This document shows positions 44,967 to 56,241 of a DNA stretch of 64,000 nucleotides, piece after piece. The DNA lies in the NCBI GenBank assembly GCA_024180945.1, contig JAKSGN010000033.1:1798001-1862000 (forward strand). Direction: 5' to 3'. A model generated the notes under the pieces. The model was given only the letters and a program-made list of their open reading frames with translations, made no database searches and was not told the DNA's origin. Made by a program: the position numbers and the translations under genes. Position 1 is the stretch's first letter. Each line of letters opens with the position of its first letter. This stretch comes from Macrophomina tecta. Taxonomy: Eukaryota > Ascomycota > Dothideomycetes > Botryosphaeriales > Botryosphaeriaceae.

Positions 44967-47282
44967 ATGACGATCCCCGATGAGGTTGACATTATCGTCT
45001 GCGGCGGCGGTTCTTGCGGGTATGCTCTCCACGCAAGAGATTTGTGAGAAACAGAAATTGACGCTCCACGCAGCTGCGTCGTCGCTGGTCGCCTTGCCAA
45101 TCTCGATCACAACCTTCAGGTTATGCTGATTGAGGCTGGCGAGAGCAACCTGAACGATCCATGGGTTTTCCGGCCCGGCATTTACCCCAAGAACATGAAA
45201 TTGGATAGCAAGACTGCCTCATTCTACTACTCGCGGCCCTCGGAGTGGTTGGCTGGCCGCCGTGCCGTCGTGCCCTGTGCGAACATCCTGGGCGGCGGCA
45301 GTAGTATCAACTTCATGATGTATACTCGCGCGTCGGCTTCGGATTACGATGACTTCCAAGCCAAGGGCTGGACCACCAAAGAGCTGATTCCCCTCATGAA
45401 GAAACACGAAACTTACCAGAGAGCATGTCAGTGTTCGGACATTGAACCGTGATAGGATTTACAGCTGATTGCATTTATAGCCAACAACCGGGATCTGCAT
45501 GGTTTCGAGGGTCCCATCAAGGTTTCCTTTGGCAACTACACCTACCCGATCATGCAGGACTTCCTGCGCGCAACTGAGTCTCAGGGGATTCCCACTACGG
45601 ATGACCTTCAAGACTTAGTTACGGGTCACGGAGCTGAACACTGGCTCAAGTGGATTAATCGGTATGATAATGCCCCCCCCCCCAGCCCACAACAACCCAC
45701 CCAGCCAAAGAAAGGAAAAAAAAAAGAAAAGGAGTGTGAATTCCACTAATAACCACCAGGGACACCGGTCGCCGCTCTGACTCCGCGCACGCCTATATTC
45801 ACAGCACTAGATCGGTTCATCAGAACTTGCATCTAGTGGTTAACACCAAGATTGACAAAGTCATTCTCGACGGCGACCAGGCTGTCGGGGTTCAGACTCT
45901 TCCGGCCAAACCTCTCCATCCCAAGCAGAAGCAGCAGCCCAAGATCTACAGGGCTCGCCGGCAAATCATCGTCAGCGGTGGCACCCTGAGCTCTCCGCTC
46001 ATTCTCCAGCGCTCTGGCATCGGTAACGCCTACCATGTGCGCCCCTTTCTAAGTCTCCATTCTCTAACAGTTCAATAGGTGACCCCGAGAAGCTCCGCAA
46101 GGCTGGCGTCAAGCCCCTCGTAAATCTGCCGGGTGTCGGCCTGAACTTCCAGGACCACTACCTGACATTCGCTCCCTACCGGGCGACTCCCGACACCGAG
46201 TCATTTGACGACTTCGTTCGTGGCGATCCTATTGTTCAGCAACGGGTTATCGACCAATGGTATGTTCGCTTCCAGCGATATCTCAACTATTATCGACTAA
46301 CTCTGCGTTTAGGAACATCAACGGCACTGGTCCTCTGGCTACCAATGGCATTGAAGCTGGAGTTAAGATCAGGCCGACCGAAGAGGAACTCAAGTGGATT
46401 GATACTTGGCCGTTCCCCGAGTTCCGCTCCGGATGGGAGAGTTACTTCAAGGATAAGCCCGACAAGCCTGTCATGCACTACTCGGTCATTAGTGGTTGGT
46501 TCGGTGACCACATGCTTATGCCGCCGGGCAAGTTCTTCACAATGTTCCACTTCCTCGAATATCCGTTCTCTCGTGGCTCGACGCATATCGTTTCGCCGAA
46601 CCCTTACGAGGCGCCTGACTTCGATGCTGGCTTCATGAACGATAGGCGCGACATGGCCCCGATGGTCTGGGGATACATCAAGTCCCGCGAAACAGCTCGT
46701 CGCATGAAGGCGTACGCCGGTGAAGTTACGGCTATGCACCCCTTCTTCGCCTACGACTCGACTGCGAAGGCGCAGGATCTTGATCTTATCAACACCAAGG
46801 CATACGCCGGAGAAGCCCACTTGTCTGCTGGTATTCAGCACGGTTCGTGGAGCCGTCCGCTCGAGGCTCACAAAGAGGCTACTCCCAACTACCTCAACTC
46901 GGCTTGTTCCCCGGTGCGCGACGACTTGGAGTACAGCAAGGATGATCTGTTGGCGATTGAGGAGTGGGTCAAGCGCCACGTCGAGACGACCTGGCACTCG
47001 CTGGGTACTTGCTCGATGGCGCCGCGCGGTGGCAACAGCATTGTCAAGCACGGTGTTGTCGACGAGCGACTCAACGTCCACGGCGTCAAGGGCCTCAAGG
47101 TCGCCGACTTGTCCATCTGCCCCGACAACGTCGGTTGCAACACCTACTCGACCGCTCTGCTCATCGGCGAGAAGTGTGCCGTGCTCACCGGCGAGGACTT
47201 GGGCTACTCGGGTGCCGCTCTTGACATGAAGGTCCCGACGTACCACGCTCCGAGGGAGATCACCCACCTCTCCAGGTTGTAA
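44967..47282 (+). CDS. AOX1: Alcohol (methanol) oxidase, GMC oxidoreductase family, peroxisomal
   Basis: Oxidises short primary alcohols, classically methanol to formaldehyde, with FAD and O2, giving H2O2. Exons 44967-45019, 45074-45426, 45481-45661, 45760-46022, 46079-46259 and 46313-47282 give 666 aa, close to the 663 aa of yeast alcohol oxidases. The N-terminus IPDEVDIIVCGGGSCG is the FAD dinucleotide fold. Highly conserved blocks include PCANILGGGSSINFMMYTRA, NRDLHGFEGPIKVSFGNYTY, HGAEHWLKWINRD, GIEAGVKIRPTEEEL and FTMFHFLEYPFSRG. The catalytic pair is His in TTWHSLGTCSM and Asn in DNVGCNTYSTAL. The C-terminal tripeptide SRL is a type 1 peroxisomal signal. The third intron (45662-45759) is unusual in carrying runs of C and A. 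In plant-associated fungi a likely substrate source is methanol from pectin (inferred). Confidence 0.94.
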
Positions 47283-48258
47283 GTTGCCACGGCGGCGGCT
47301 GTGTCGAGGCTCCCTTCGCGAGAAGCTTGTGCCTCCACAGACACCATAGGAAGAGGGGATTGGAAAAGTGGTTTCTTGGTCTGGCTTTATGTGCTCGGGT
47401 TGGCTCGTATGACTTCGTCTGCTTTAGTTCTGTCCGACGTGCTCAGTATCAGTCGGTCTTTACCCTCTGTTACTGTTCCTGTATGTAGTATGAAATACAA
47501 TGATGTTGAGCAATTCCGGGACGGTTGAGGAGTGAGCAGCCGTTTGTACATCCGAGCGATACTATGTCTCTGTCGTCGTACCGGAGTTCTGAGTGTTGGG
47601 TGGGAGAGTGCGCGAACAGGGGTTGCTTGGGGACCTCGAGACAGATGCAGCGATGCACGACAACACGGCCTCTTCGGCGATGAAGGCCTGGCACTGGTGT
47701 CGCGGGGGAGCCGGGCGTGCAACAGCTGGCGGCACCAGCATCCGGATCGGCGGGCGGGCACAGCACAAGCAGCGGAACCGCAGTCAACAGCGGTGGCTTG
47801 AACCGATGCGCCGGGGCGTCAGCGATGGTGGAAAAGCCACCAATCATGGGGCGGGTGCTGGGCCAGCGGGCGGGCAGCGGCGCGAGTGGTGTGGTGCTCG
47901 TGCTGGAGCAGGCCCTCTCCTCTCCTCTGCAACTCTGGCTGGCCTGTGCGCTGACGTCACTCGAAAAGCCGCCCTGTTTTGCATCGCGCCGCCTCCGAAA
48001 CAGACCTTGCGCCTTGGACCCCCTGCCGCCCGCTCCTGTCCCACCTGGCCTCTCGTAACTTTTCCTTCTCATATCACTTCTCCTGTGGCTTTCTGCTCTG
48101 CCTCGCGCGCTTTTCCTTCCCCGCATCGTCGCCCACTCGTGCGCCGGCGGCAGTCATATCGGCGAGAGTCCGCCTCCCCGGTCGCCCCCCCCCCCCCAAC
48201 CCAAACAACCTTCTCCATCGAGATAGCAGCGTGGTCTGCGCGTCGCCGCCTACACACC
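47283..48258. other. Intergenic region between alcohol oxidase and the App1-like gene
   Basis: About 1 kb with the oxidase 3' UTR and the next promoter. A C-run (about 48186-48197) and CT-rich DNA precede the next start codon. An open frame at 47593-48561 overlaps the true start in another frame and shows no motif. Confidence 0.5.
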
Positions 48259-50016
48259 ATGATCCGCACTCCAACCCTGCTGCTCGCCGCCCTGGAGGTG
48301 TATGCTCTTGCAGCTGCTGTCCCGGCACCTGCTCCTACAGGGGACCTACATGCAGCTCAGCGCCCAATCGATGCTGCTCACCCGCTCATTACGCCCTCCC
48401 CCTCTCTCAATGAGGTTACGCGTACCTCTCTCGCTCGCCGCGATCTCCTCGACGATATTCACAGCCGCGTCGACTCGGCCCTGACCGCTCTGGGTTCCAA
48501 CATCCCCAGCTACGTTGCCAGCGGTACGGCGTCCCTCCATCCTCCTTCCGCACAGTGCTGACCTCCCGCCGCAGGTGTCGCCAATTTCTTCCAGGACTTC
48601 CCCTCCGGTACCGCTGTCCAAAGCTCTCTCGGTCTTAGCGATGACCAGTTGGCCGCACTGCCCACCCAGGTGCTCAACATTCCTCCCTATGGCAATTGGA
48701 CGGACCAGGGCTGGAACGTTCGTTTTCACGGAAACGTCTACAAGCAACCGAATACGAGCACTGAAAAGCTCAACGATCTCGCCAATGTCTTCCTGATCGG
48801 GACTGACATCGAGGATCTGCCCGCGTCGCAGCAGGACCAGGCCCGCAACCTGACTGCCGAGATATTCATCGTTCAGCAGGGCAATGAAACGGTGCAGCTG
48901 AGTCTCGAGCCGGCTGCCAGCGCGGGCGGCGATGGCGAACCCGGAGGCGGTGGCGCCGTTACGCCCTCAGGCGGCAACCAGACGCTTGTCCTCCCTTATC
49001 GCACAACCGGCGAGGGCGACTTCGACGTCTTCTTGCCTATTGCAAACACAACGGGCGGCCTTGCTGCGGGGAATGCCACCCAGGAAATCCAGCGTCTGAA
49101 TGTCTACGCCAACAACAGCGAGCTGGGAAATGCGACGGCCTACCTGGTACCGCCTACCGGCCTGACCGTCATCAGTGACATTGACGACATTCTGCGTGTC
49201 ACCAAGATCTATGAGCCTAAGGAAGGCTTGCTGAATTCGTTTGCGCGCCCGTTCACTCAGTGGGAGAACATGCCGGATATCTACGCCAATTGGTCCAAGT
49301 CATTGCCGAATATGCATTTCCACTACCTGACGACAACGCCTGAACAGGTGACGAGGAACTACATGGATTTCATCTATAAAACATACCCCGGTGGTAGTTT
49401 CGATACCCGTGAGTGCTTTCAGTCTGAGCCTGTTACCCGTTCAATTCTGCAGAGACATGCTGACCCGAGACTGCTAGGCCCCCTGAACTTCTCTGATGTG
49501 GATGCTACATTGAGTATCCGGGAGTTTCTTCTGAACAAGATCTTCCAGACTTTTCCACAGCGGAAGTTTATCCTCGTGGCTGACACGTCCAACTCTGACG
49601 TGATGAAGGTAAGCATTTATGCGCGGCTTAGAGTAGTCGCACCTTGCTGAAGTATTTCCTAGGACTACCCACAAATGGCCAAACAATACCCAAATCAGGT
49701 TCAATGTATCTTCCTCCGCAACACTTCTGCCACGGATGACGGCGATAAGTTCCCCTATGATACGTCGGGGTTCAAGAACCTGAACCAGCAGATGTACATG
49801 TTTTTCAAGGTGCCCGATGACTTGACCAATCTTGACATTGAAAATGGGCATTGCCTCAACGCCAGCATCGCGCAAAATGTCACGTTCTCGACACAGGACG
49901 AAGCTCTAGGTATCCACGGTGATAGTGCGGCGGCAAGACCAATTAATGCGCCTAGTAAGAGCGGAGTGTTTGGGCTGGTCGTGGCGCTGGGCGTTGCGGT
50001 TTGGATGGGTTTGTAG
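48259..50016 (+). CDS. Secreted/GPI-type App1-like (DUF2183) phosphatase-fold protein
   Basis: Resembles the catalytic domain of yeast App1 phosphatidate phosphatase (HAD-like), in a fungal subgroup with a signal peptide. Exons 48259-48523, 48575-49408, 49478-49608 and 49663-50016 give 527 aa. The N-terminus MIRTPTLLLAALEVYALAAA is a signal peptide. Then come a helical propeptide-like part, LPTQVLNIPPYGNWTDQGWN, a Gly-rich insert and the HAD-type motif VISDIDDILRVTKI. Yeast App1 has DxDxT; here the Thr position is Ile. Further blocks are TQWENMPDIYANWSK, FHYLTTTPEQVTRNYMDFI and KFILVADTSNSDVM. Several NxS/T glycosylation sites are present. The last residues (KSGVFGLVVALGVAVWMGL) are hydrophobic after small residues, as in a GPI anchor signal. 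Enzyme activity and substrate are uncertain. Confidence 0.85.
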
Positions 50017-50893
50017 AGGAAGATTTGGGGAGTGTCGCGCCTTTTTTCTGATGACAAGATCCTATTATTACGACTGACGGGGATTACGAATGGTGGTGAG
50101 CCAGCAGATGAGACAGCGCCTGGCGCTCTAATGCTCGAGATTAAGGAGGCAAGACTTTGTGAATGAGTACTTTTCGTGCACACAGGTACATACGAGCAGT
50201 AAACCCATGGATTCATTGGTGGGAAGAGTGGTAATGGTTGGGCTTGTTGATTGTGGTAATTGTATATACCGGTGGACTACTCTGCTGAATCCTAAGACTG
50301 CCTCATTCGAACCCTACGAAATCATCATCGATGACGGGATAATGTAAAGGGAAAATCACCACCCCGCATGTGGGTAGGCGAGCCAAACTACTATCTTTAG
50401 TAACCGATAGAATAGACAATAGCCAAACCTCAGACTTTGGTGTAATTGAGTTACTATTCGTTGCTCTTATGGTTTGTCAACCTGTTAAGATGAATGCTCG
50501 CTGAGCAAGCTGCAGCCCCAAGGCATTAAAAAGCTTTCGATAGGTATTATTTTTTTTTTTTTCGTACCTGAACCAGACATGGCTAAGACATATATACAGT
50601 AACCAGTACTTCCGAATATTCCTAAGTGCTGCTGTTTTCTCTATTTCGTTCCCTCTTCGTAACTCCGGCTCCTCGTCTTTGATGTGCTCTCTACGCCTGG
50701 CCAGATCCATTGGACCGATGCTCGGCCTTGAATATCTTGGGGCCTGTCTGCATCGTTATGGGGTGGGCGTAGTGAGGGGTAGATACAGTATTGCATTTTT
50801 GCAACTGTGCATCTGGACTGCATTCCTCTCAACCGTCATGTTCATCTAATACTTTTGTTCGCTAGCCGGGATCAGTCTTGAGCGTGGGCCTCT
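50017..50893. other. Convergent 3' spacer
   Basis: About 880 bp between the stops of two convergent genes, more AT-rich than its surroundings, with a T-run at about 50548-50560. It holds 3' UTRs. Small open frames (50159-50347 plus, 50477-50710 minus) show no motif. Confidence 0.5.
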
Positions 50894-52630
50894 TTATAAC
50901 ATGGGCTTGATGTTGTCTGCGACCTGGAAAGGCGCCTCCGTCTTCGACTTGACCTCGTCAACCGTGACACCTTCGGCCAACTCGACTAGCGTGAGACCAT
51001 TGGTGAAATCAACGTCGAAGACACACTATTTGAAAAACACATGACTGGTCAGCAACAACATATTTCCGCTTTCCTTGGCTGAGCGAGAACACAGGCAGTC
51101 CTCTATCACTCGACAGCCGAAGCAAGGACGAAGAGAAAATCAGAACTCACCAAATCCGTAATGATTCTGCTCACGCAACTCCTACCCGTAAGTGGGAATT
51201 CGCACTGCTTGAGAATCTTGGGCCGACCCTTCTTATCCGTGTGTTCCATGGTGACGACCACCTTGGTGTTTTGCGGGTTACTAACGAGGTCCATGGCGCC
51301 GCCAAAGCCCTTGATCTTGCCGGGAAGCATCCAGTTGGCCAGGTCGCCCTTGGCCGACACCTGCATGGCACCGAGAATCGTGAGATCGATACGGCCGCTA
51401 CGGATCATGCCGAAACTCTCATCCGAGCCGAAACATGACGCACCCGGTCGTAGAGTGACGGTCTCCTTGCCGGCATTGATGAGATCTGGGTCCTCCAGAC
51501 CCTTCTGTGGGTAGGGACCAAGCCCGAGGATTCCGTTCTCGGATTGGAGCTGAACTTCGACACTCTCGTCGACGAAAGACGGGGCGAGCATGGGCATGCC
51601 GATGCCCAAGTTCGCGTACATGCCGTTTTTAAACTCCTTGGCTGCGCGGCGCACGATGCGCTCACGCTTCGAGGCAGCATCGCCGGAGCCGAGCGAGGAC
51701 ATGGCATCAGCCGGGTCCTTCGCATTGACGACCTTCTCGATGTTCTTGGCCTCGGTGGCCTGAATGACGCGCTTCACATAGATGCCGGGCACATGGACAG
51801 CGGCGGGGTCGATCTCTCCCACCTCGACAATGTGCTCAGCTTCGACAATGGTGGTTTTGGCATTGCGGGCCATGGCGCCGTTGAAGTTCTGCGCGGCGAA
51901 ACGGAACTGGACGTTGCCCAGCTTGTCGGCCTTCCACGCCTTGACGAAGGCATAGTCGCCGCGGATGGCCTGCTCCATGACGTAGCTCTTCCCGTCGAAG
52001 ACTTTCACGTCGCGCGGCTCCGAGTACTGGGCAATGGTACCGTCCGGGTTGAACTTGAGCGGGAGCTCACCTGTCTGCACGACGGTGCCAAAGGCGGCCG
52101 GCGTGAAGAAGGCCGGAATGCCATGACCGCCAGCGCGGCACCGCTCGGCCAGGGTGCCTTGGGGAGTCAGCTCTAGCTCGATCTCGCCCTTCAGGTACTT
52201 CTGCTCGAACACCTTGTTCTCGCCCACGTACGACGCAATCATCTTCTTGATCTGACCAGACTCGAGCAGCAGGCCCAGACCAGAACCGACAACGCCGGCG
52301 TTGTTGGAGACGGCCGTGAGACCCTTGATCGACGGCGTTTTGTGGACCTGGTTGATAAGGGTGTCGGGCACACCGCAGAGGCCAAAGCCACCGCACAGGA
52401 GGGTGCTGTCGGACTTCATGTCGGCGATGGCGGCTTCGGCCGAGGGGAGCACCTTGTTGATCTCAAAGCGCCGGGTGGACGATGCGAATGTACGTGCTAG
52501 GGAGGCAGTCTGTAGTGCATGCTGAGCCAGGGAGCCTATTGCTGGGAGCAGGTGGGACACTGACCTTGGAGGAAGAGGGCGAGGCGAAGTGGCGCGCAGT
52601 GCGCATGCACAGAGCTATCGAGGACGGCAT
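50894..52630 (-). CDS. OXCT1: Succinyl-CoA:3-oxoacid CoA-transferase, mitochondrial
   Basis: Transfers CoA between succinyl-CoA and a 3-oxo acid or related acid in the mitochondrial matrix; in fungi related enzymes also detoxify propionyl-CoA or recycle acetate. Exons 52630-52565, 52509-51151 and 51025-50894 give 518 aa, the usual length of the fused alpha-beta form. The short first exon ([20 protein letters not shown]) is a mitochondrial presequence. The alpha half shows [13 protein letters not shown] and [14 protein letters not shown]. The beta half shows [32 protein letters not shown] with the catalytic Glu, and [20 protein letters not shown]. The C-terminus is VADNIKPML. The main frame has no ATG near its open end, so the upstream exon is needed. 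Confidence 0.93.
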
Positions 52631-53879
52631 GGCGGAGGAGGAGGAGGTCGAGCAAGAGCTCTCGGCAGCAGCAGTGGACGAGAAGTATGGGGGGGTATAC
52701 GCAGGAAACAGGCCAGTGGGCTGCCCGCTCACTCGGTCAGACGAAGGGCCAGGAATGGAGAGAATGGAATTGAAGGCTGGGAGAGGGCAGCGGGCTGAGA
52801 TGGAAGAGGCGGCCCGCCATGGCTTTCCGGAAGCTGTCGCGGTAAATGGCGGGATTGAGGGAAGCTCAGCAGCGCTTCGGCTATGGGCGACGGGTATCCC
52901 CCACACCGCGGAACTGCGCCCGCCGCCTGCCCACGTCGGAATGCCCACCACCTCCAATCCCGTTCCCGCCTGCGCTGCGCTGCACTCTTTGCTGCACTCG
53001 ATGCCGCTGTGCAGATAGATCGAGCCTCAACAACACCCCGCGAGCGGGCCGCGACCAGCTGGCAGCGCGCATGTTGTCTGCCCGCAGCTGCGAGAGAGTC
53101 TTCTCCCGGCGCCCCTCGGCTAAGTCTTCACCCGACCTCTGCCACGCTATCCGCCTCCCGAACCGATGCCAGCAGCTTCGTGCCTCTTGCACCGCTGCGC
53201 TGATGAGCTCTCTTCCTGCCTTCGCCCCGTGTTTTTCTCGTTTCCCCGAGGTTCACGCTGCTTCGCAGTGCCCCGGGTGCCCCTCATGCCCATCCAGCCC
53301 TACCCCGCAACCCCAGGCGCCTCGCCGACTTACGCCAACGACCATTTCCATCCGCATACCGACTCGACTCCACACATCCGCAAGATGCATGTTTTGAACT
53401 ATTTTTAATCATATGTCCGCAATGCGCAGCATGCCCTTGGGCCAGAGACTGCCAGCCGCAGCAAATATACCGATACAACTCCAATTCCCTCAAAAGCGCC
53501 TTCGTCCCAATTGAACCTTGTTTCGTCCCTTGAATATACCACGCCTGACGTCAAGCCCTTTGTCTTCTCTATTCGAGCGCCCTCTATACCTCGTGCCCTT
53601 GGGACTGTCGTTACCCTTAACCCATTATCGAATGGGCCGACGGGTGTCCCTTATATCCCCCCACCCCCAAAACACCGGCTTGAGCAACACTTGCGGGGCC
53701 AAATCTTCCCTTGCCACGGTGAGATTTCAGCTGCTTTTCCTCTCTCACCACCACCCTCCCCCACGGCTGCAGCCTTGCCAATGCGAATATCCTTCTCTTC
53801 GATAGATGCTTAGTGCAAAATCATCACACAAGTCGGCCACAGTCCTCCATAATACCGGAGACGTGCAACAGACCTTCCT
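52631..53879. promoter_or_regulatory. Intergenic region upstream of the CoA-transferase and downstream of the transcription factor
   Basis: About 1.25 kb, GC-rich, holding the CoA-transferase promoter and the 3' UTR of the next minus-strand gene. Frames such as 52846-53397 plus are low-complexity Cys/Arg/Pro-rich translations without motifs. No RNA gene or repeat was recognised. Confidence 0.45.
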
Positions 53880-56241
53880 TCAACCAGGCGGCGTCCTTTT
53901 CACACCCCAAATAATACTATCCATCAACGCGTACGGACTCGCCTCGCTGTCAAGATCTGTCATTAACGGACTCTGATTCATTCCGAACGTAGCATCCTCC
54001 CCGACGAAAGCGCCATTGATATCGTCGATGCTATATCCCGTCATGTTCGGCGTGCTGGATGCCGTCGCTGTATTGGGCATCATACCCTGCGACGTGTTCA
54101 CAATCGTCTGCTGCTGTTGCTGCTGTTGCTGCTGTTGTTGCTGCTGCTGCTTACTCGCGTCTTGCAAATTCAGCAATTTCCTGAGTGCAATCATCGAGCG
54201 CGTAACCGGCGTAGAGAGTTCCGTGGGGTCGACCTTTGATGTTATCTCGGTGAGCACAGATATTAACTTTTCCAGGAGCATGCGGGCCCGTTCGTTGCGC
54301 TCAGGTTCCTTGAGAATGCCGAGAAGAAGAGCGCAACTCAAAGATCGGTGCACAGCGGCCCAGGACCGGCTTGCAAAGACTGTCATGTTTTGCAAACCGA
54401 GGAACGCCTCAACGGTATTGGCGAGGCTGTCAATGCATGCTTTCCGCAAGGGGCGCGCCAATTCGTGATCGGCCATCGACGGGCTGATGGCTGGTCGGCA
54501 CAGCTCGGAGGTGATGTAAGACATATGCAAGTACAGCGCCCAGTGTTCCAACTGGTTACGCATCGATCGACATTTGCGAGAGTCCCGGAGGTAGTCTGCC
54601 GCATCCAGCATTATCTGCTGAATCTCCTGTCGTCGCTCCGCTATTCTCGATAACATCTCTTGAGGGGTATGGTTCAAAGCCCTTTCGCTCACAATGTCCA
54701 GCCCGACCTTGCAGAGACGATACATGCATTCCATGTATGAACGGTTTCCTGGGCTGGACTCTGGGCTTATTGGAACGGGCTCGTTAGTGCTCATTGATGA
54801 AGCTCGGTCGAATGTAATGGAGAGCAAGCTGTCCTGCCACAGTACGGACCACCATATCTTCTTCCGCGTGAGCCTCATCTCTTCCGTTGTGTTGGATGGA
54901 CACGTGCGGTGCAGTCCTTGACTCTGAGCTAATCGGATGGTCAAGCCGAGGAGTGACCAGGCCACGCCGGCGTTCATGTTGTTCGACATGACGTTTCCAA
55001 GGATCAACAGGGTTTGTATAGTCTCCAAATTCGAATGGGAGAGGAAATTTGTGATTCGCAAGCATTCGAAACTGCAGCATATGTAGACTTGAGATGTCAA
55101 CTCACGCTCCTTGCGTGGTAATGCAGAGCATTGACATCCGGACGCAAGCACGGCGAAGAGCAGACCGACCCAGTGGAGATCCTTCCCGAAAATTGTCTGT
55201 TCGGTGACACCGCTGATGCTGCCATCCTCGTTGGTTTGAGATCCTCCTCGAGCAATTAGGAAGCGAAGCAGCTCCGACTCCAGCTTCTCGATGTCCGCAA
55301 TGGCGGGAAAAACAGTGTGGGCCGTTTCCTTGTGGTACTTGAGCAGGTTCCAGCAGTCCGAATCGTTCGGCAAAGCATTGCAGAGCTCGTATATTCGACT
55401 CATCGATCCGTGGGGCAATCCCCATAGATCCACAAACGGATATGTGGCACTCTCGTTGTCAAGCCCAAAGAGAGGAAGCACGTTCTTGCCGAGCAGCTCC
55501 TGAACCGGAGCGCTTCCACCCTCGCCCTTGCCCAAGGACATGACTAACGCGGGCACGGAACTGCTGCCCAGGTGGACCGTTTGACCGGTGATGCTGTTGG
55601 TCGTATGGATGCCCTGGGAAGGAGATTGGCCGTCACGCTGCTTTGAGGGTGTGCTCATGGCGGAATCGGGAATGTGGTGGTGGCCATTTTGGGCAAGACC
55701 GGCCGAACCCTCGGAAGCAGACTTGATAGTGCTCTTAAGATCGACCAGAGAGCGCTCGACGGTGTTGAGCTTTGAGCACAGGCGCTCCCAGTCCTCACGA
55801 CCGATGGTGACGGTACCATTGCCGTTGTACTGGATGCCGGAGCCGAGACCGTTGGTTGAGTCTGATAGAGGGGTGCCGTGGTTCATGCGCTTTGCGGGAG
55901 GGTGTGACTCGGCGGGCGGATGGTAGGTGCATAGCTCGGGATGCTCTCTTGCTACAAACTCTGTTAGCGGGCGAAGAGGAACTCGTCAATGGCTGCACCG
56001 TCGGCATACCGATACACGTCTTGCACGGCACGGCCTGGTCGCACTTGACCTTGCGCTGGCGGCACGGGTAGCAGGCCTTGTACTCGCGGGCCTTTCTCTT
56101 GCGGCGAAGGATCTCGTCGACGTCAGAGCGGGAGGCCTCGGCCGGGTTGAAATGCTGAGGGGTGGTGGTGGTGGTGGTGGTGGTGGTGGTGGTGGTGGTG
56201 GTGGGGCTCTGCGACTCCATGCCGGGCTCTGTCTTGAACAT
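53880..56241 (-). CDS. Zn2Cys6 fungal-type transcription factor
   Basis: A DNA-binding regulator of the Gal4 class; its target genes are unknown. Exons 56241-56010 and 55951-53880 give 767 aa. The N-terminus has a pure Thr run (ACC repeats), then a basic segment and the zinc cluster ACYPCRQRKVKC-DQAVPCKTC, completed across the intron by REHPELC. The six Cys are at residues 57, 60, 67, 73, 76 and 85. A coiled-coil-like stretch (DWERLCSKLNTVERSLVDL) follows, then the fungal regulatory middle-homology domain (LILGNVMSNNMNAGVAWSLL; RKKIWWSVLWQDSLLSI; RAWLTS-like context absent). A Gln run lies near the C-terminus. The start at 56241 is preferred; an in-frame ATG at 56454 would add 71 low-complexity residues. 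The intron splits the zinc cluster between its fifth and sixth Cys. Confidence 0.92.
54107..54151 (-). repeat. CAG/CAA run encoding polyglutamine
   Basis: Mixed CAG and CAA codons (seen as CTG/TTG on the plus strand) encode about 15 Gln in the C-terminal part of the transcription factor. Codon mixing makes it more stable than a pure repeat. Confidence 0.9.
56159..56204 (-). repeat. (ACC)n microsatellite encoding polythreonine
   Basis: A pure GGT repeat on the plus strand translates to about 14 Thr at the N-terminus of the transcription factor. A pure codon repeat of this kind is likely to vary in length. Confidence 0.9.
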
